From Dichetophora obliterata (taxonomy: Eukaryota > Arthropoda > Insecta > Diptera > Sciomyzidae), in NCBI GenBank assembly GCA_963920525.1, contig OY986437.1, positions 117,378,215 to 117,442,214 of the forward strand: a stretch of DNA of 64,000 bases. Reading direction: 5' to 3'. Position 1 is the stretch's first letter. Every line of letters starts with the position of its first letter. The translations under genes and the position numbers were made by a program. This document shows positions 1 through 12,274 of this stretch, piece by piece. The notes beneath the pieces are model-generated. The model ran no database searches and was not told where the DNA came from. It worked only from the letters and a program-made list of their open reading frames with translations.

Positions 1-1087
1 AAGATAGTTTACAGAATCGTTAACCAAATGTCGCCTATTTGTATCTGAGAAGGTTTGCTTTTCTTGATATTCCTAAAATATGTAATAAAAGTCTAAATTC
101 CGTATATAGTTTCCCAATTCCTTAAATAAGTAAAACACAGGAAAAGTTAAAGTTATAAATATGAAACGAATTTTATTTATTTACCTGCGAGTTATCCTTA
201 CATTAGAAAATTAATCGTTCGATGAATTTCCCCCAATTGCTTCTGTAATTGCTGTTAATTTTCAAAAACATTTATAATAAGAATTACGTACAAATGCTTA
301 CTTGTATTCAGCGATACAATATTTAAAATGAAGCTATTGCAAGATTTGTATTACTTTATTTTTTCGAGTAGTTCTTCAAGGGAAGTGTTTGCACCATCCA
401 CATTCCTTGAGGCAATTTCTTCATTTTCTTTGCAATCAAATCTACTTAAAAATAAAAAATATATAATAAAAAATAGGATGGAAAACTTATTACGCTTCTT
501 GTATTTATCAATTATTTACTTACTTTTTACCAAAATGTCCTCCTCAATTTCAATCTTTATAAATTTTAAATCACCGCTTTTGCGTACTTTTACAAAAATT
601 TTTTTTGTTTACGTTCACAAATAAATTCAACTGATTTTGCATCTGGTTGCTAGATTTAAAATTATTAATTAGCTGAGTTAAAGAGTTACCATCACATTTT
701 TTTTAAATGAAGTTTAAAAATGAAATTTTAAGGAATTTTATAATTTTTATATTCTTAATTAAGTTCGAATATTCTGTTGATATATCCATGTCCGTCGGTA
801 TGTCTGTCTGAGTTTAGTGAACGAAGCGAATGTATGAGAAGTGTATTTTTAAATATTAACTTTATGCTTCAACCGCCGGTCAAGTTCGAGAATGGGCAAA
901 ATCAGACGCAAATCACGAAAATTTACAAATAATGAAACAAAAGTAAGTATGTAGGATTTCCACGTTACTCATGTAATATCAGAAAATTTGAAAAAATTTT
1001 ACAGCCAATGTAACGTTATTTTAGGACAATTCGAGATACTTTTTTGATTTATGATGCTGGGTATTATCTAGTTTTAAATTAATAACA
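1..1087. other. AT-rich DNA without recognisable features
   Basis: No frame with codon-like structure, no clear repeat boundary and no RNA gene was seen. The short plus-strand frame at 328-624 is low complexity and has no recognisable domain. Confidence 0.5.
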
Positions 1088-1812
1088 CTGTGCGGCTCGA
1101 AAATCTGTATTTAATAATTTCAACGTTTTTCTCTTAATTTTTAAATGAGAAATCTCGTGGTGACATCCGTTTTGCCACTTAACCGAAGACTTTAGAACAA
1201 ACTTTTTTTAAAATTACTCAAGATATACATTTTTTATCATGTTGATAACTCGTGAACCACTGAGAATTTAATTTTTGTTTATTCAGCAAAGTTATTCCTA
1301 TTATTCTTTTTAACAACTTTGCTAAACAAATATATATGAAAAAATCGTTTGAAATTGTCTTTAAACTTTTGACAAGCCACATATGTCTTGCCCGCTTTCA
1401 ACCCTTCAAAGCAATTAATGTTACTCATACGCTGTGTTTATCTAATTTTTTTCGTAGCAAACTATGCTGGCTTTGAGCTAGACTTTGTAAGACTCACTCC
1501 ATAGGACCAACTGAAAGCGATTTTTTCATATTTATTTGTTCACCAAAGTTGTTGACCAGAATTATGGAAATAACTTTGCTAAAGAAACCAAAATGAAAAT
1601 CCTAATGGTTTAAGAGTTATCAACATGAAAATGAGTGAATATCTTGAGTAATTTTTGATTCTGAGCTATATATGTATCTCAAAAAAAATTTCTTCTAAAA
1701 TCTTCGATAAATTGGTAAGGCAAATGTCACCACGAGATTCCTCATACCAAAGTTAAGTGAAAAAGTTGAAATTATCAAATACAGAAAAAAGTCTACAAAA
1801 AAGCGCAGACTA
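1088..1812. repeat. Foldback element with about 270 bp inverted arms
   Basis: The left arm (about 1088-1355) and right arm (about 1500-1812) are imperfect inverted repeats. Shared blocks include GGAATCTCGTGGTGACAT (from the complement of 1728-1745), ATTACTCAAGATAT and CATGTTGATAACTC. The spacer is about 145 bp. No coding capacity. Most likely a MITE or foldback element; target duplication not resolved. Confidence 0.6.
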
Positions 1813-2354
1813 TAATATAACTGGTATTTATAAAATATTTCATAAAATTTTTTTTAAATACAAATAGGCAACTCTTTCTGTACGAAAAGTCAAGTGATTT
1901 GGGCAAGTTAAACTTTTTAAGACTACGATTTAAACTAAAAAAGTTTTACATTTTACTGAAACTTTCTTGAAGTTTTAAATTAAAACTTTTTTGGACTTAA
2001 AAAGCACCTAAACTAAATGAAAGTTTAAAATTTAGTCCAAGATTTTTCACTGTGTATGCATCTACATTTTATATACATATTACTAACAAAAACAAAAGCA
2101 ACACAACAACAAACGACACGATTGCGAACCAAACCAACAATCACAACAACAATCACAACAATATTCAAACCAACAACCATAACAACAGCATAAGCAGCTA
2201 CTGAAAAAGCTTGTGGGTAATTTTTATATGAATTTAATATGAATTTATTTTTCTTAGATTTTGCTATTTTGTGACTTTATTTAAAAAGTGGCAAAATCCA
2301 AAGTTAGATTTGCGTTTCATTCGTACTCTAACTGATATTTTGGCATATATTTTT

Positions 2355-4268
2355 TCTTTGTGCGATTAATTTGTCTTCCTACCACCTTATCTGAAACTTC
2401 TCCTAGCTCAACTATTATAGTTGATAGTTTATATTTAACCCAGGAAGAGATTTCTAATGCAATAAAAGAACTGGATATATTAAAGGGGCCAGGACCAGAC
2501 TTAATACCTACAAGCTTTTTGGTGCGATGTTTAGACCAACTTCTATTGCCATTACACATAATCTTTAACGAATCACTGGTTTGTGGGACATTTCCTTCAT
2601 ATTGGAAATCATCCCATCTTACGCCAATTTACAAGAATGGTGATAAAAGATCAGTTGAAAATTATAGAGGCATAGCAATCTTGTCAGCCGTTCCAAAACT
2701 TTTTGAAAAACTTATTTGTGAAAAGCTAACAAGTTTCATTAACCCACGTCTAAATGAGCAGCAACACGGGTTCCGAAAAGGGCGATCTACCACCACTAAT
2801 CTCATGATTATGGTATCAGATGTTTTAGTCAAAATGGAAAAAGGGCACCGAATAGATGCTGTTTATACTGATTTCGAGTTGATCACAACATTCTTATATA
2901 TAAGTTAGAAAAATTTGGTGTTGCGGGGTCCATTCTAAGTTGGCTAAAATCATATTTAAACGGCAGATCCCAGTTTGTTAAATTCCAGGGAGTTCTATCG
3001 AAAAAAATTGCAGTCTCCTCGGGAGTTCCGCAAGGTAATCATCTCGGTCCTCTTCTTTTCAACATATTCATATCCGATCTGTCAGAAGTTCTTAACGATA
3101 TCCCACATCTTATGTATGCAGATGATTTAAAAATGTACTATGCAATTCAATCAGATGCAGATGTAAATTTTTTGCTATCAAAATTGTTGTCTCTTGAGCA
3201 ATGGTGTTTTCAAAATAAACTACATCTTAATGTTAATAAATGCAATGTTATTAGCTTTTCTCGTAAAAACAACGTAACATTACATACCTACCACCTCAAT
3301 AGTACCGAACTAAAAAGGGTCAACCATATAGTGGATCTTGGAGTTGTCTTAGATTGCAAGATGCGCTTTAATCTGCACTATGATAACATTGTGTCCAGGG
3401 CCAGCAAACAGCTCGGTTTTATAAAAAAGACGTGCAAATGAATTCAAGAATATACGGGTCACTACATCCTTTTACCGTGCATTAGTGCGCCCAATACTTG
3501 AATATGCATTCATAATTTGGAATCCATCTTTCGATTCCCATAGAGAAAGAATTGAGTCTATTCAAAAGCAGTTCTTACTATACGCGCTTAGAGATATGTA
3601 CAACCCCCATGATTATTGTAGCCTTCCATCATATGAACATAGACTCAGCCTTTTAAATTTGATGCCACTATCAACAAGAAGATCGTTATTGGGCTCATGC
3701 TTCACATTTGATGTAATTAATGGTGCTACTCACAGTGAATATATTTCTAATATGATTTCCTTTAACGATCCAATTAGGCGCACAAGGCATACTCGATTGG
3801 TAACTGAATATCAGCACCAAACTACATATGCAAATAATGAACCCATCAATCGTTGTTGCAGAGAATTTAATAATATCTCTATATACTACTCACCTTCTAT
3901 GTCCAAATCCTCTTTCAAGCATTTGTTTAATAAATCAAAATTCTTTAACATCCCTCTCCAAATCTCCCTTTTACGTCCTTTTGGCCTTATAGTCTTTAAG
4001 AGTAATATATATACATCGTATCTTAAGTGTGTATATATTCTCTCTTGTTTTCCTCCTCTTCTCTTATTTTTGACATGGTTTTTGAAATCATGTCAATCCG
4101 GTGGGCGGAGTAAGCCCACTGAAAGCACCAAATAAAAAATAAAATAAAAACAAGGAAAGGGGAGAAGAAAAACAAAAAACTTAGTAATAAGTAAACAAAA
4201 CCTGTTAGAATAAGTTAGAATAAGTAAATTGCATTGCCTTGTTTGGCCAATAAATAAATAAATATTAA
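2355..4268 (+). mobile_element. Non-LTR retrotransposon, 5'-truncated and frameshifted
   Basis: Reverse transcriptase and C-terminal region of a LINE in three frames. Frame 1 (2360-2875) has YWKSSHLTPIYKNGDKRSVE and EQQHGFRKGRSTTTNLM. A deletion near 2876 removes the segment with the first catalytic Asp, and the frame resumes as VDHNILIYKLEKFGV. Frame 2 carries SGVPQGNHLGPLLFNIF and the catalytic MYADDLKM box (from 3112). A one-base insertion near 3440 shifts to frame 3, which carries RALVRPILEYAFIIWNP and the C-terminal region to about 3960. The 3' UTR ends in an (AATA)n-type tail near 4250-4268. Not active. Jockey/I/CR1-like in general form; clade not assigned. Confidence 0.88.
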
Positions 4269-4750
4269 AGGCTGCAGGTATACCGCAAGTGTCAACTAAA
4301 ATCCTTAAATGAGCCTGAAAAAATTTGTGAAAACGACTCCCATACAAACCGCGCTGTAAGACCTAGGGATGTGCAAGTCAAGGTCGAAAGTCGAATTTTG
4401 CTTGATAATTTTCGACTTTTGGCAATCGACTTTCTGATATTAAAAAAGTCGAAAATCGAGTTTTACTTTCGACTTTTCCTTTCGACTTTTTTTCATTTTA
4501 TGCGAAACAAAAACCTTAACACTAATCTGAGAACTGTCTTCTCTAAACTAATAAACGAAATCTGTTTAACAACAAATAAAGCTGCGTTGGCAACTCTTGA
4601 TTCGATAAATGTAAAATAATGGTCGGCAAAATTAAAAAAAAGAGACTGTAAGTGGAAGTGTGACAAAGCAATTGGGTATCATCTGATTACGTTACACGCG
4701 TAACAAAATGTTTTAATGAAATTGTCACTACTTGAAAAGCAGGTGACAAT

Positions 4751-5090
4751 TTGTATCAAAATTTATTATTTTTGAGCTTCAACTTTTGTTTAGAAAAAAA
4801 AAAAATACACTTTGCCAGAATATGGCTGTTGATACAAATTTATGTTCACAATATTTATATTTATATAATTTATATTCAAACTACGCTTAAGTCGATTAAT
4901 TTGTTATTATCGAAAACAGAGAAATGTTCTGCTTTAAGTCAAATTGGCAAGAATTTAAAACGAGTGCTTGCCATTGAAATCACAAAAAAATTAGAATATT
5001 GAATTGGTAAAACCATACGCTTTTTAACACTTCTAGATCCTAGGTTCAAAAAGCACGCATTTAAAAATATCCGTGAGTGTTCTTTCACCT
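4751..5090 (+). pseudogene. hAT transposase remnant
   Basis: The frame reads through one TGA (5000-5002). It contains LAIEITKKLEY, then IGKTIRFLTLLDPRFKKHAF, a conserved hAT transposase block (LLDPRFK). It is cut off at 5096 by the inserted MITE. Only this short core segment remains, with no zinc finger or dimerisation region in frame. Confidence 0.65.
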
Positions 5091-5096
5091 TGGTAA

Positions 5097-5374
5097 GTCC
5101 CGGTTTATACTTATCAAGAATCGACGATCAAGTCTTGTGTTCGTGGGTGCGGGAATCGTAATATTGACCGTGCCGTCAATTCGTTTTGTGATCGTTCGTT
5201 ATCCCGCTATTTTGAATTTTATTTCGGCGTCATCAGTGCAAACTTGAGAAGGAAAAGGGATGAGTGAAAGAAATACTTGACCATTAATTCTTGACGAGTG
5301 TAAGTTGAATCATCCAGTTTAAAAAGGAATATTCAAAACTTGAACGTCAAGTCTTGACGAGTATAAACCGGGAT
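5097..5374. mobile_element. PIF/Harbinger-type MITE, 278 bp, TAA duplication
   Basis: Terminal inverted repeats start GTCCCGGTTTATACT and (complement of right end) ATCCCGGTTTATACT, extending about 36 bp with mismatches. TAA flanks both sides (5094-5096 and 5375-5377). Inserted within the hAT transposase remnant. No coding capacity. Confidence 0.7.
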
Positions 5375-5397
5375 TAAGCAGCAGAACATAAATAATT

Positions 5398-6330
5398 AAA
5401 GGCCCAGTTATTATAGACGTAACGTAATGTGGTCTAATGTCAATTGAGCAGTGTGTTCTTTCACTTATTGTTTCAAACAATACTTTCTTATACAAGTGAT
5501 TATAATAAACGTAACGTAATGTCACGGGACGTAAAGATCCGTTGGATTTCGATTTTAACATTGAGGTTATATTCGATTATTGCGCTATTTCATATTGTTG
5601 AACTACGCTTTTTCTGTATATCCACAACTATGGATGACGAAGTTTTAATTGTGCTTGTACAGGAACGTGCAATTATTTACGACAAACAACTGCCTGGCTA
5701 CTGCCTATTATAATTGCTACAACGTTTTCTTACATTACGTCCCTTTACGATGACAGTTGACAACATTACGTTACTTTACATAGGCCTTAAGGCCCAGTTA
5801 TAATAGACGTAACGTAATGTGGTCTAATGTCAATTGAGCAGTGTGTTCTTTCACTTATTGTTTCAAACAATACTTTTTATACAAGTGATTATAATAAACG
5901 TAACGTAATGTAACGGGACGTAAAGATCCGTTGGATTTCGATTTCTACGTTACTTTACATTACGTCTGTTTAAAGAACAACTAAACATTGAGGTAAGATT
6001 CGATAATTGCGCTATTTTATATTTTTGAACTACGCTTTTTGTTGAGTTTTCGTTATTAATGTGATAGTTCTATATATCCGCAGCTATGGATGACGAAGTT
6101 TTAATTGTACTTGTACAGAAACGTGCAATTATTTACGACAAACAACTGCCTGGCTACTGCCTATTATAATTGCTACAACGTTTTCTTACATTACATCCCG
6201 TCACGATGACAGTTGACAACATTACGTTACTTTACATAGGCCTTAAGTCCCAGTTATAATAGACGTAACGTAATGTGTCAGTTGACAACATTACATTACT
6301 TTATATTACGTCTATTATAACTGGGCCTTT
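5398..6330. repeat. Three head-to-tail copies of one MITE family
   Basis: Copy 1 starts GGCCCAGTTATTATAGACG at 5401, copy 2 at 5791, copy 3 (GTCCCAGTTATAATAGACG) at 6247. Each ends in ...TAGGCC or ...AACTGGGCC, so all have inverted termini. Copies 1 and 2 (about 390 and 455 bp) share the interior, for example CAATTGAGCAGTGTGTTC and GGACGTAAAGATCCGTTGG. Copy 3 is an internally deleted 80 bp version. Junctions read GGCCTTAAGGCCC and GGCCTTAAGTCCC. The termini resemble PIF/Harbinger MITEs, but I could not fix a target duplication. Confidence 0.7.
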
Positions 6331-7134
6331 ACTGCAAATATTACACCCCCTCCATTTAGGTTATCACTCAGCTACGCCTTTATCTGGCTCGCCCAGCTGT
6401 TGATCGAAATTTAATAAAAATCCGCTTGTTGTCTGGAAATGCATGAAAACTGAGGTTTTTCTACGTTCAGTTGGTGAAGATATGTGGTTCCCTTAATTGT
6501 GCATTCACTTGTGCAAAAATATACAGAGCCCTAATCGCCGAATCAACGTAAGCGCCACTTTTTCAAAATTAGTTTTTAAATGCCAAACGATAGTACGATA
6601 ACAAAGTCGTCAATTCCAAAAATTGCACATCTCTACGTTAAACTGTTTTAATGTTATATCCAACACAAAAAAAAATTTACATGTACCGCTTATGCAAAAA
6701 AAAAAACAACAAAAATCAAGGAAAATGCTTCTCTTGTAAAATTTGGTTTATAATGCTTACGTTAATTCGGCGGTTAGGGCTTGATATTCAGCCCAATTAT
6801 GAAGATTTTTTCCTGCGGAATTGGAAAATGTAGTTTTTATTTTGAAGGTAGCAGATAGAGACATCACATTTTTATTTACTTTCATAAATATTGACGGTTG
6901 ATGAAGAAATTTGCAATAAAAAATTCCGAAATGTTCTTAAACTTTATCTTGAAAATTAACTCTCCCTTTTCCGATTACAAGGGAAAAATTATTCATAGGA
7001 AGTCTGATTATCTATATAAGAATTAAAATTGCAATATCTTGTTTTTTTTTAACCATAGCAAGTCGAAGTCCTACATAAGAATTCTCGAATATTTTTTATC
7101 TAAGAATATTTTCTAACTAATTATTTCTTAAATA

Positions 7135-8150
7135 CAATGCGAGGCCTTCAAAGCCTGCTTACGATTATTATTTACATTTGTTTGGATATGGCCGCTAAAA
7201 CACTGATGACATCTACCTAACACAGTAAGCGACGATGGGAGTATGTATGCACAAGATAGAACAAAAACATGATGCACAAGAAATAAACAAACGCCAAAAA
7301 AACATATCCAATTCTAAATGTACACATGACGTAACCAATTATTTATTAATGGGGTTTTCTAGTCTAGAAAATTTAAAATGAAAAAAATTTTAAATTTTTC
7401 AATAGTTTTTATATTCAAGAATATCTCCTTAAAATCATTTTTCGAAATTCAAATTATTTTAAAAGGAATCGCTGATTGAAAAAATGTTAGTTATATGTAC
7501 CTACTGTTCTAACATTTAGACTGCCATTTAGACTGAAACTATTTTTTTCGAAAAGTTTGTTACAAAATCTCGAGTTATAATAATTAAATATTTACTATTT
7601 TTTAAAAAGTCGGAAAAGTTAAAAATAACTGAAACAAATTTCCCTCATTTCTGAGTAGCCGCCATTTTGCGTAAAAAATTTGGCATTTGTACCGATAAAG
7701 AATCTACCTTTTTTATTTTCAGATGACCGGAAGACAAGACAAGACCGTGACTAGATGGACACTGTATTGTTTTACCCCCTCTACTTCAACAGTGAGTAAC
7801 TTTGTTAAAAAATTGTTGTTAAATTTTTTTAATTCTTAAAATATGAATAAATAAATGGTAGAAAAGTGGCTACTAAAAATATTAATTGCTTTTTTCGACA
7901 GTCAAAAAACGCCCGAAATTCATGACTCTAGACTAGAAACCCACCTTAAATACAATTTAGCTGAGGCCTCCAACGCCAGTACACAATTCCGAATAACATT
8001 TGTTCGGCCATGGTCGATGAAACACTGATGACATCTACGTTACACAGTAAGCGGCAATGGGAGTAGGTGTTCTGCTTATGCCGCACAAGAGAGAACAAAA
8101 ACAAAATTGAACGAAAATCCTCTCTACGCTAAAAACATATCGAAATCATT
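7135..8150. repeat. Pair of diverged direct repeats about 200 bp long
   Basis: About 7135-7330 and 7945-8150 share AAACACTGATGACATCTAC, ACACAGTAAGCG, ATGGGAGTA and AAAACATATC in the same order and orientation, about 815 bp apart. They may be the ends of one element or two copies of a short repeat. The DNA between has no recognisable gene. Confidence 0.5.
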
Positions 8151-8752
8151 TTCACAATAATATCTACTAGTATCGCCTGTGGTCGAAGTTCGACCATATC
8201 AAAATCGATTTGTCTTTTGTTTTTTTTTTTAATTTTTATTGAAAAAGTTTATCGAAACAAAAAACATTACATTGATAAAAAGCACTGGGTTCATTGAAAG
8301 AAATTACTTCAATCTGTTCAGGTTATCAGTTCGAGAGAGTAATTAAGAAACAGCAACAACAACAATGCCACGCAGCTCTGTTGAAGTGTTCTGAGTCACT
8401 CTATTCTCTCTCGTGTATGCTACAGCAACGATGTTTAACAGAGCTGTGTTGCTATTGGTTTGCACTGCCCCATTGGGAAAAAAGGTTTTTACATTTGCTT
8501 AGTTTTACCTATCTTAATGACAATTTATTCGAATAAATATTATATTCTGCAAATGTACTCTAAAATACCTTGCCAACGATGTAAGATTTATGTGGATATG
8601 CTGACGTTAACACGGGTAAAATTGTATCACAATTTTTTTGTTTGCTTAATAATATATAGATAATTTAATAAAAGGATTTACTACCTTTTTCTCTACCATA
8701 TCAGAAGTAATGATTAATAATCCTTAGTTATTTTATCCTTAATTATTAAAAC

Positions 8753-9245
8753 TTTCTAATAGAAAACACGGTGTAGCTATACAGACGAACAAAGACAATA
8801 AAATGAAACTATCGATCTTTACACTAATCAAATTTTTCACATCCCGCTTACAGCTCTGCATTACAATGACATCACCGACAAATTTTTACAAGAGGGCAAC
8901 AAATTCGAAAGTGAATACACCGAAAAGAAGCAAACAAAAGCAAATAACGCCACAAATTATTTTCACTATACATTTTATAATAGAATGAACAGATTTATTA
9001 TCCTTTTTTCGGACGAATACAATCAAACTGCTGTTTGATCAAGGAAAATCTACTATCGATCTTAATAACAGAAACACGATTTTGTGACATCCCGCTTAGA
9101 GTTTTGCATTACAATGTCATCACCGATATATTTTTATAAGCGGGAAATTCCACGAATTATAAAATAACGCAGCGTGAGAACATACCGAAAGGAAACAAAA
9201 AAGCAGATAATACCACAAAACATATTCACAAGATTTTCTATTATT
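8753..9245. repeat. Pair of direct repeats about 215 bp long
   Basis: About 8765-8975 and 9060-9240 share ACATCCCGCTTA, GCATTACAATG and CATCACCGA in order, 260-290 bp apart. A short related piece (AAAACACGATGTAGCTACAC) recurs at about 10843. No coding sequence recognised. Confidence 0.5.
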
Positions 9246-10139
9246 CAATGAATAAATTTTTGCCAAAATTTTCCCTAGCATTTCCAAATTATTATATGGT
9301 TAAACTTAAATTACAATGAATAAAGCAGGGTGCGTAAAGCAATCAAAATGCGTTCCCGCTCTTCTGAGTTGTGTCTGCTATGAGTTTATCATTGTATAAT
9401 ATTCAGAGCGTATGCGGATAAAATATTCATTCTTCTTTTAACTCCTCAACTGCTTTCCTCGTTCGTGAGTTTGTATGATGGGAAATTTTAAAAGAGCGAC
9501 GTCGTGTTGATGAGAGATGTTGAGTTTTCATTGCTCGTAAATTTTTAAATGATAAACTCATTGAATCGCTCGCCTTCATTTGATGCGAAACTTTAGTTAA
9601 ACACTTCGTACATAATAAATTGAAAGGATTTACATCAATAATATTAAGTATTTTTCTAAATAATATATTTAATTAAAAAAACTTACAAAATCATTATATT
9701 TTATGAAATTACAAGCATAAAAGCCTGTCCTACGACAGGTCCTCCGCACACTTCTTTTTTGGAGGCTTTTGCCGACAGCACTCTTTTTAAAGCTTAATTT
9801 TTTATACACTTGATTTTTGAAAAATACAAATGTACCACTTTAAATAACAGTTAACGTATTGAAGTGTTGTTGGAAAATTAGTTCAAGTATAAAAGCGCAC
9901 AAAGTCGAGTTTGGTAACAATCATATTCTACACAACTTTACAAACTGGCCTTGCAACCTTCATATACGTAGCAACTCAGGTGTCGTTTTGCGGCTGATAC
10001 AATTATATTTTTTGGTACAATCGACTCAAAAGAATTTCATTAAATTCGTCATAACTTTTTTATAAAAGGATGAAAAAAGAGGTAGTTAGATCAAAAATGT
10101 ACTATTGTAAAAAGACAATATTGTCACTGATAAGTATCA

Positions 10140-10355
10140 AATATATTTTCTGTGCATACTTTCAGGCTGAACATTATTGAGAACAGTGTGTCCTGTAAAA
10201 TTACTTTACTGTCAAAAAAGAATTACAATTTGAGAAATACTGTGTGCGGAGCAGCATGCTTGCCTTTTGTGCATTAAAATGTGCATATTTTCAGGCTGAA
10301 CAGTTAAATAGATACTGGATACGGAGCAGCGTGCTTGCCTTTTATATATTAAAAT
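10140..10355. repeat. Degenerate tandem repeat, unit about 85-90 bp
   Basis: The phrases TTTCAGGCTGAACA, GGAGCAGC(A/G)TGCTTGCC and TTTTGTGCATTAAAA recur in order (10163/10290 and 10246/10325). Short tandem array, origin unknown. Confidence 0.45.
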
Positions 10356-11186
10356 AAGAAACTGAGACAAGTAAACAAAAAGGAACATTTTAAAAATGTA
10401 TTAAGTACTTTAATATTTCATTAAAAAACCGCAAAAAATATAGTCCAACATAAAACACGTATTTATTATTAATTAACAAGATCACTCATTGAGTCAATAA
10501 ATGAGCGAACGCAAAAATACCATTTAAATGATTTTATCTTTGCAAAAACTCGGGAGCGAGAAACAATAAATGAATAACAAAGAGAAGGCGTTGTTCAACT
10601 CAGTTTTTTTGAGGAGCACAATCTACAACGAATAATATGAAAGAGCGTAGAAGTTTTTTCTTCACGAATGAGGAAAGCAAGTGAATCGTTCGCCAATGGA
10701 ATAATATTGATTAGGAGTGCAATTTTTCTCTTCAATTGAGAGTTTTTGCGAACCCCGGAATAAAGTAAATTTTTATCCAGGCTCAAACATAAACAACACT
10801 AATTTTCACAAATACAATTTACTGTAAAACTTCCTGTAAGAAAACACGATGTAGCTACACAGGCGAATTCAGTCGAACTTTTTAACAATTCAGTCGAACA
10901 GCATTAACAATTAAAAAAGGAAGTCTGTTTTGTTATAACAAAAATTTTTTTATTTTTTTTTTTGCTCTTGCATTTATAATTCATTTTAATATTGTTCAAT
11001 AGATTCGCAAGAATATGTAACAATAATTCATGGTACTATTTAAATGAGCGAATCGAGTAGTTATATATTACAAAAATATAACCATTTGTCTATCACTAGG
11101 TTTCGATCTTTCTTTGCGTCAAATACGTCAAAAGTAGGTTAAGTATATATATATATAAATATTTTAAAGCAATTCTTGTTGAATTA
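10356..11186. other. Gene-poor DNA downstream of kenny
   Basis: No gene recognised. It probably includes the kenny 3' UTR (minus strand, from 11186 down), with an AT dinucleotide run at 11143-11156 and a candidate ATTAAA at 10985-10990. Confidence 0.35.
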
Positions 11187-12274
11187 CTATTCAGTTTGTC
11201 TGTCCAAACAGGCATTGACATGGCTGGCCAGAACATTTGGATTTCTAAATGATTTTGAGCAAATGGGGCAACTGTAAGTTGGACTCTGCTCTCTAGTGCC
11301 GGCGCAAGATGGAGGCAATACCTTTGGAATAAAAGATAACATTATTATTGATAATGAAGAATTAAAGCGAAACACTTAAATTTGTAACGCACTCTTATGG
11401 GACGTTGATTAGAATTGCTTTTAAATGGCACAGCAGATGTTAAACTTGCCTTTTCCACTGAACTAGCCTGACCACGCTGCTTTTCCATTGATTCATAGTG
11501 ACGCTGTGCTTCTTCTATCAATTCCTGATTTTTGCGTTGCAATGACCGTAAATCATGCAAGAGTTGATCTTTTTCACCGGCCAGATCTTGCCGTCCAATA
11601 CGTTCTATTTCGAAGTCGCGCCTGTAAACCTCAACTTGTTGACGCAATAATGCGAGTTCCTCTCTGATTTCCTCACGTTCTCTCTTGAATGTTTCAAACG
11701 ATTCGTCCTTCTTCAAGTTTTCAGCTTTAAGTAGATTTACTTCTGCCTGATTTTGCTTGATTAATTCTTCGGCTGCAACTAAGTTCACTTTAAGGCAATT
11801 AATTTCGTCAATGTATTGTTTTTGCTAGCAAAGAAAGTAAAATGTTATTTGAAAAATTATTCTAAGAGCTAAGCCTATAACTTACATTATCGGTCAGGTC
11901 CAAATTTTTGGCCAGCAGCTCAGACATTTGGCGTTCTAAGCCTTTAACAACGCCATCATGTTCCGAACGTTCGACATAGTTGGTATTGTTGGACTTCATG
12001 GATATGCGATCAAACGAAATCTGTGTAGATGTGAATAGAAGTCATTCACATTTTAATAGTAAACAACATTTTGCAGTTGGGCAAGTTTTTAACTTACCAC
12101 TTGTTGCTGCTCCAGTTTTAGAATTTGCTCACGCATATTTCCAATTATTGATGTTTTTTCGGAGAGAGTTTTCACTAGTTCTAAGTGTTCATGTTGGCGC
12201 AATGTTTCGGATACTTTTATTTCTTCCATTTTGTTTGCAACATCAAGTTTTAGCTCCAAATTATCATTGTGTAG
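11187..12274 (-). CDS. key: kenny coding exons 4-7 (coiled coil, UBAN, zinc finger)
   Basis: Exon 4 (12274-12098, 59 codons) follows acceptor CTTCTAG and ends at donor GTAAGT. Exon 5 (12020-11886, 45 codons) follows CACAG and ends at GTAAGT. Exon 6 (11824-11393, 144 codons) follows TTGCTAG and ends at donor GTGCGT. Exon 7 (11321-11187, 44 codons plus TAG) follows CCAAAG. All junctions are phase 0. Exon 6 holds the UBAN-like stretch, which binds linear/K63 ubiquitin chains in NEMO and optineurin. Exon 7 encodes [10 protein letters not shown]...HVNAC, a CCHC finger. The GTGCGT donor is less canonical than the others; without splicing there, the frame runs into an unrelated C-terminus without the finger. 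A possible ATTAAA polyadenylation signal lies at 10985-10990 (read on the minus strand). Confidence 0.92.

Larger units (their letters stand above)
4364..6635. mobile_element. hAT-like DNA transposon, decayed, with nested MITEs
   Basis: Ends match as inverted repeats: TAGGGATGTGCAA at 4364 and the complement of TTGCACATCTCTA ending at 6635 (12 of 13 bases). Subterminal short repeats of the GTCGAAA/TTTCGAC type fill 4375-4495, as is common in hAT elements. The flanking 8-mers are at best a degenerate duplication. The interior holds a transposase remnant and two groups of inserted MITEs (5097-5374 and 5401-6330). Confidence 0.55.

Noticed and set aside
9340..10760. One large element with long inverted ends
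   Set aside because: Only a block of about 25 bp (TCACGAACGAGGAAAGCA-like) matches in inverted orientation; not enough to define an element.
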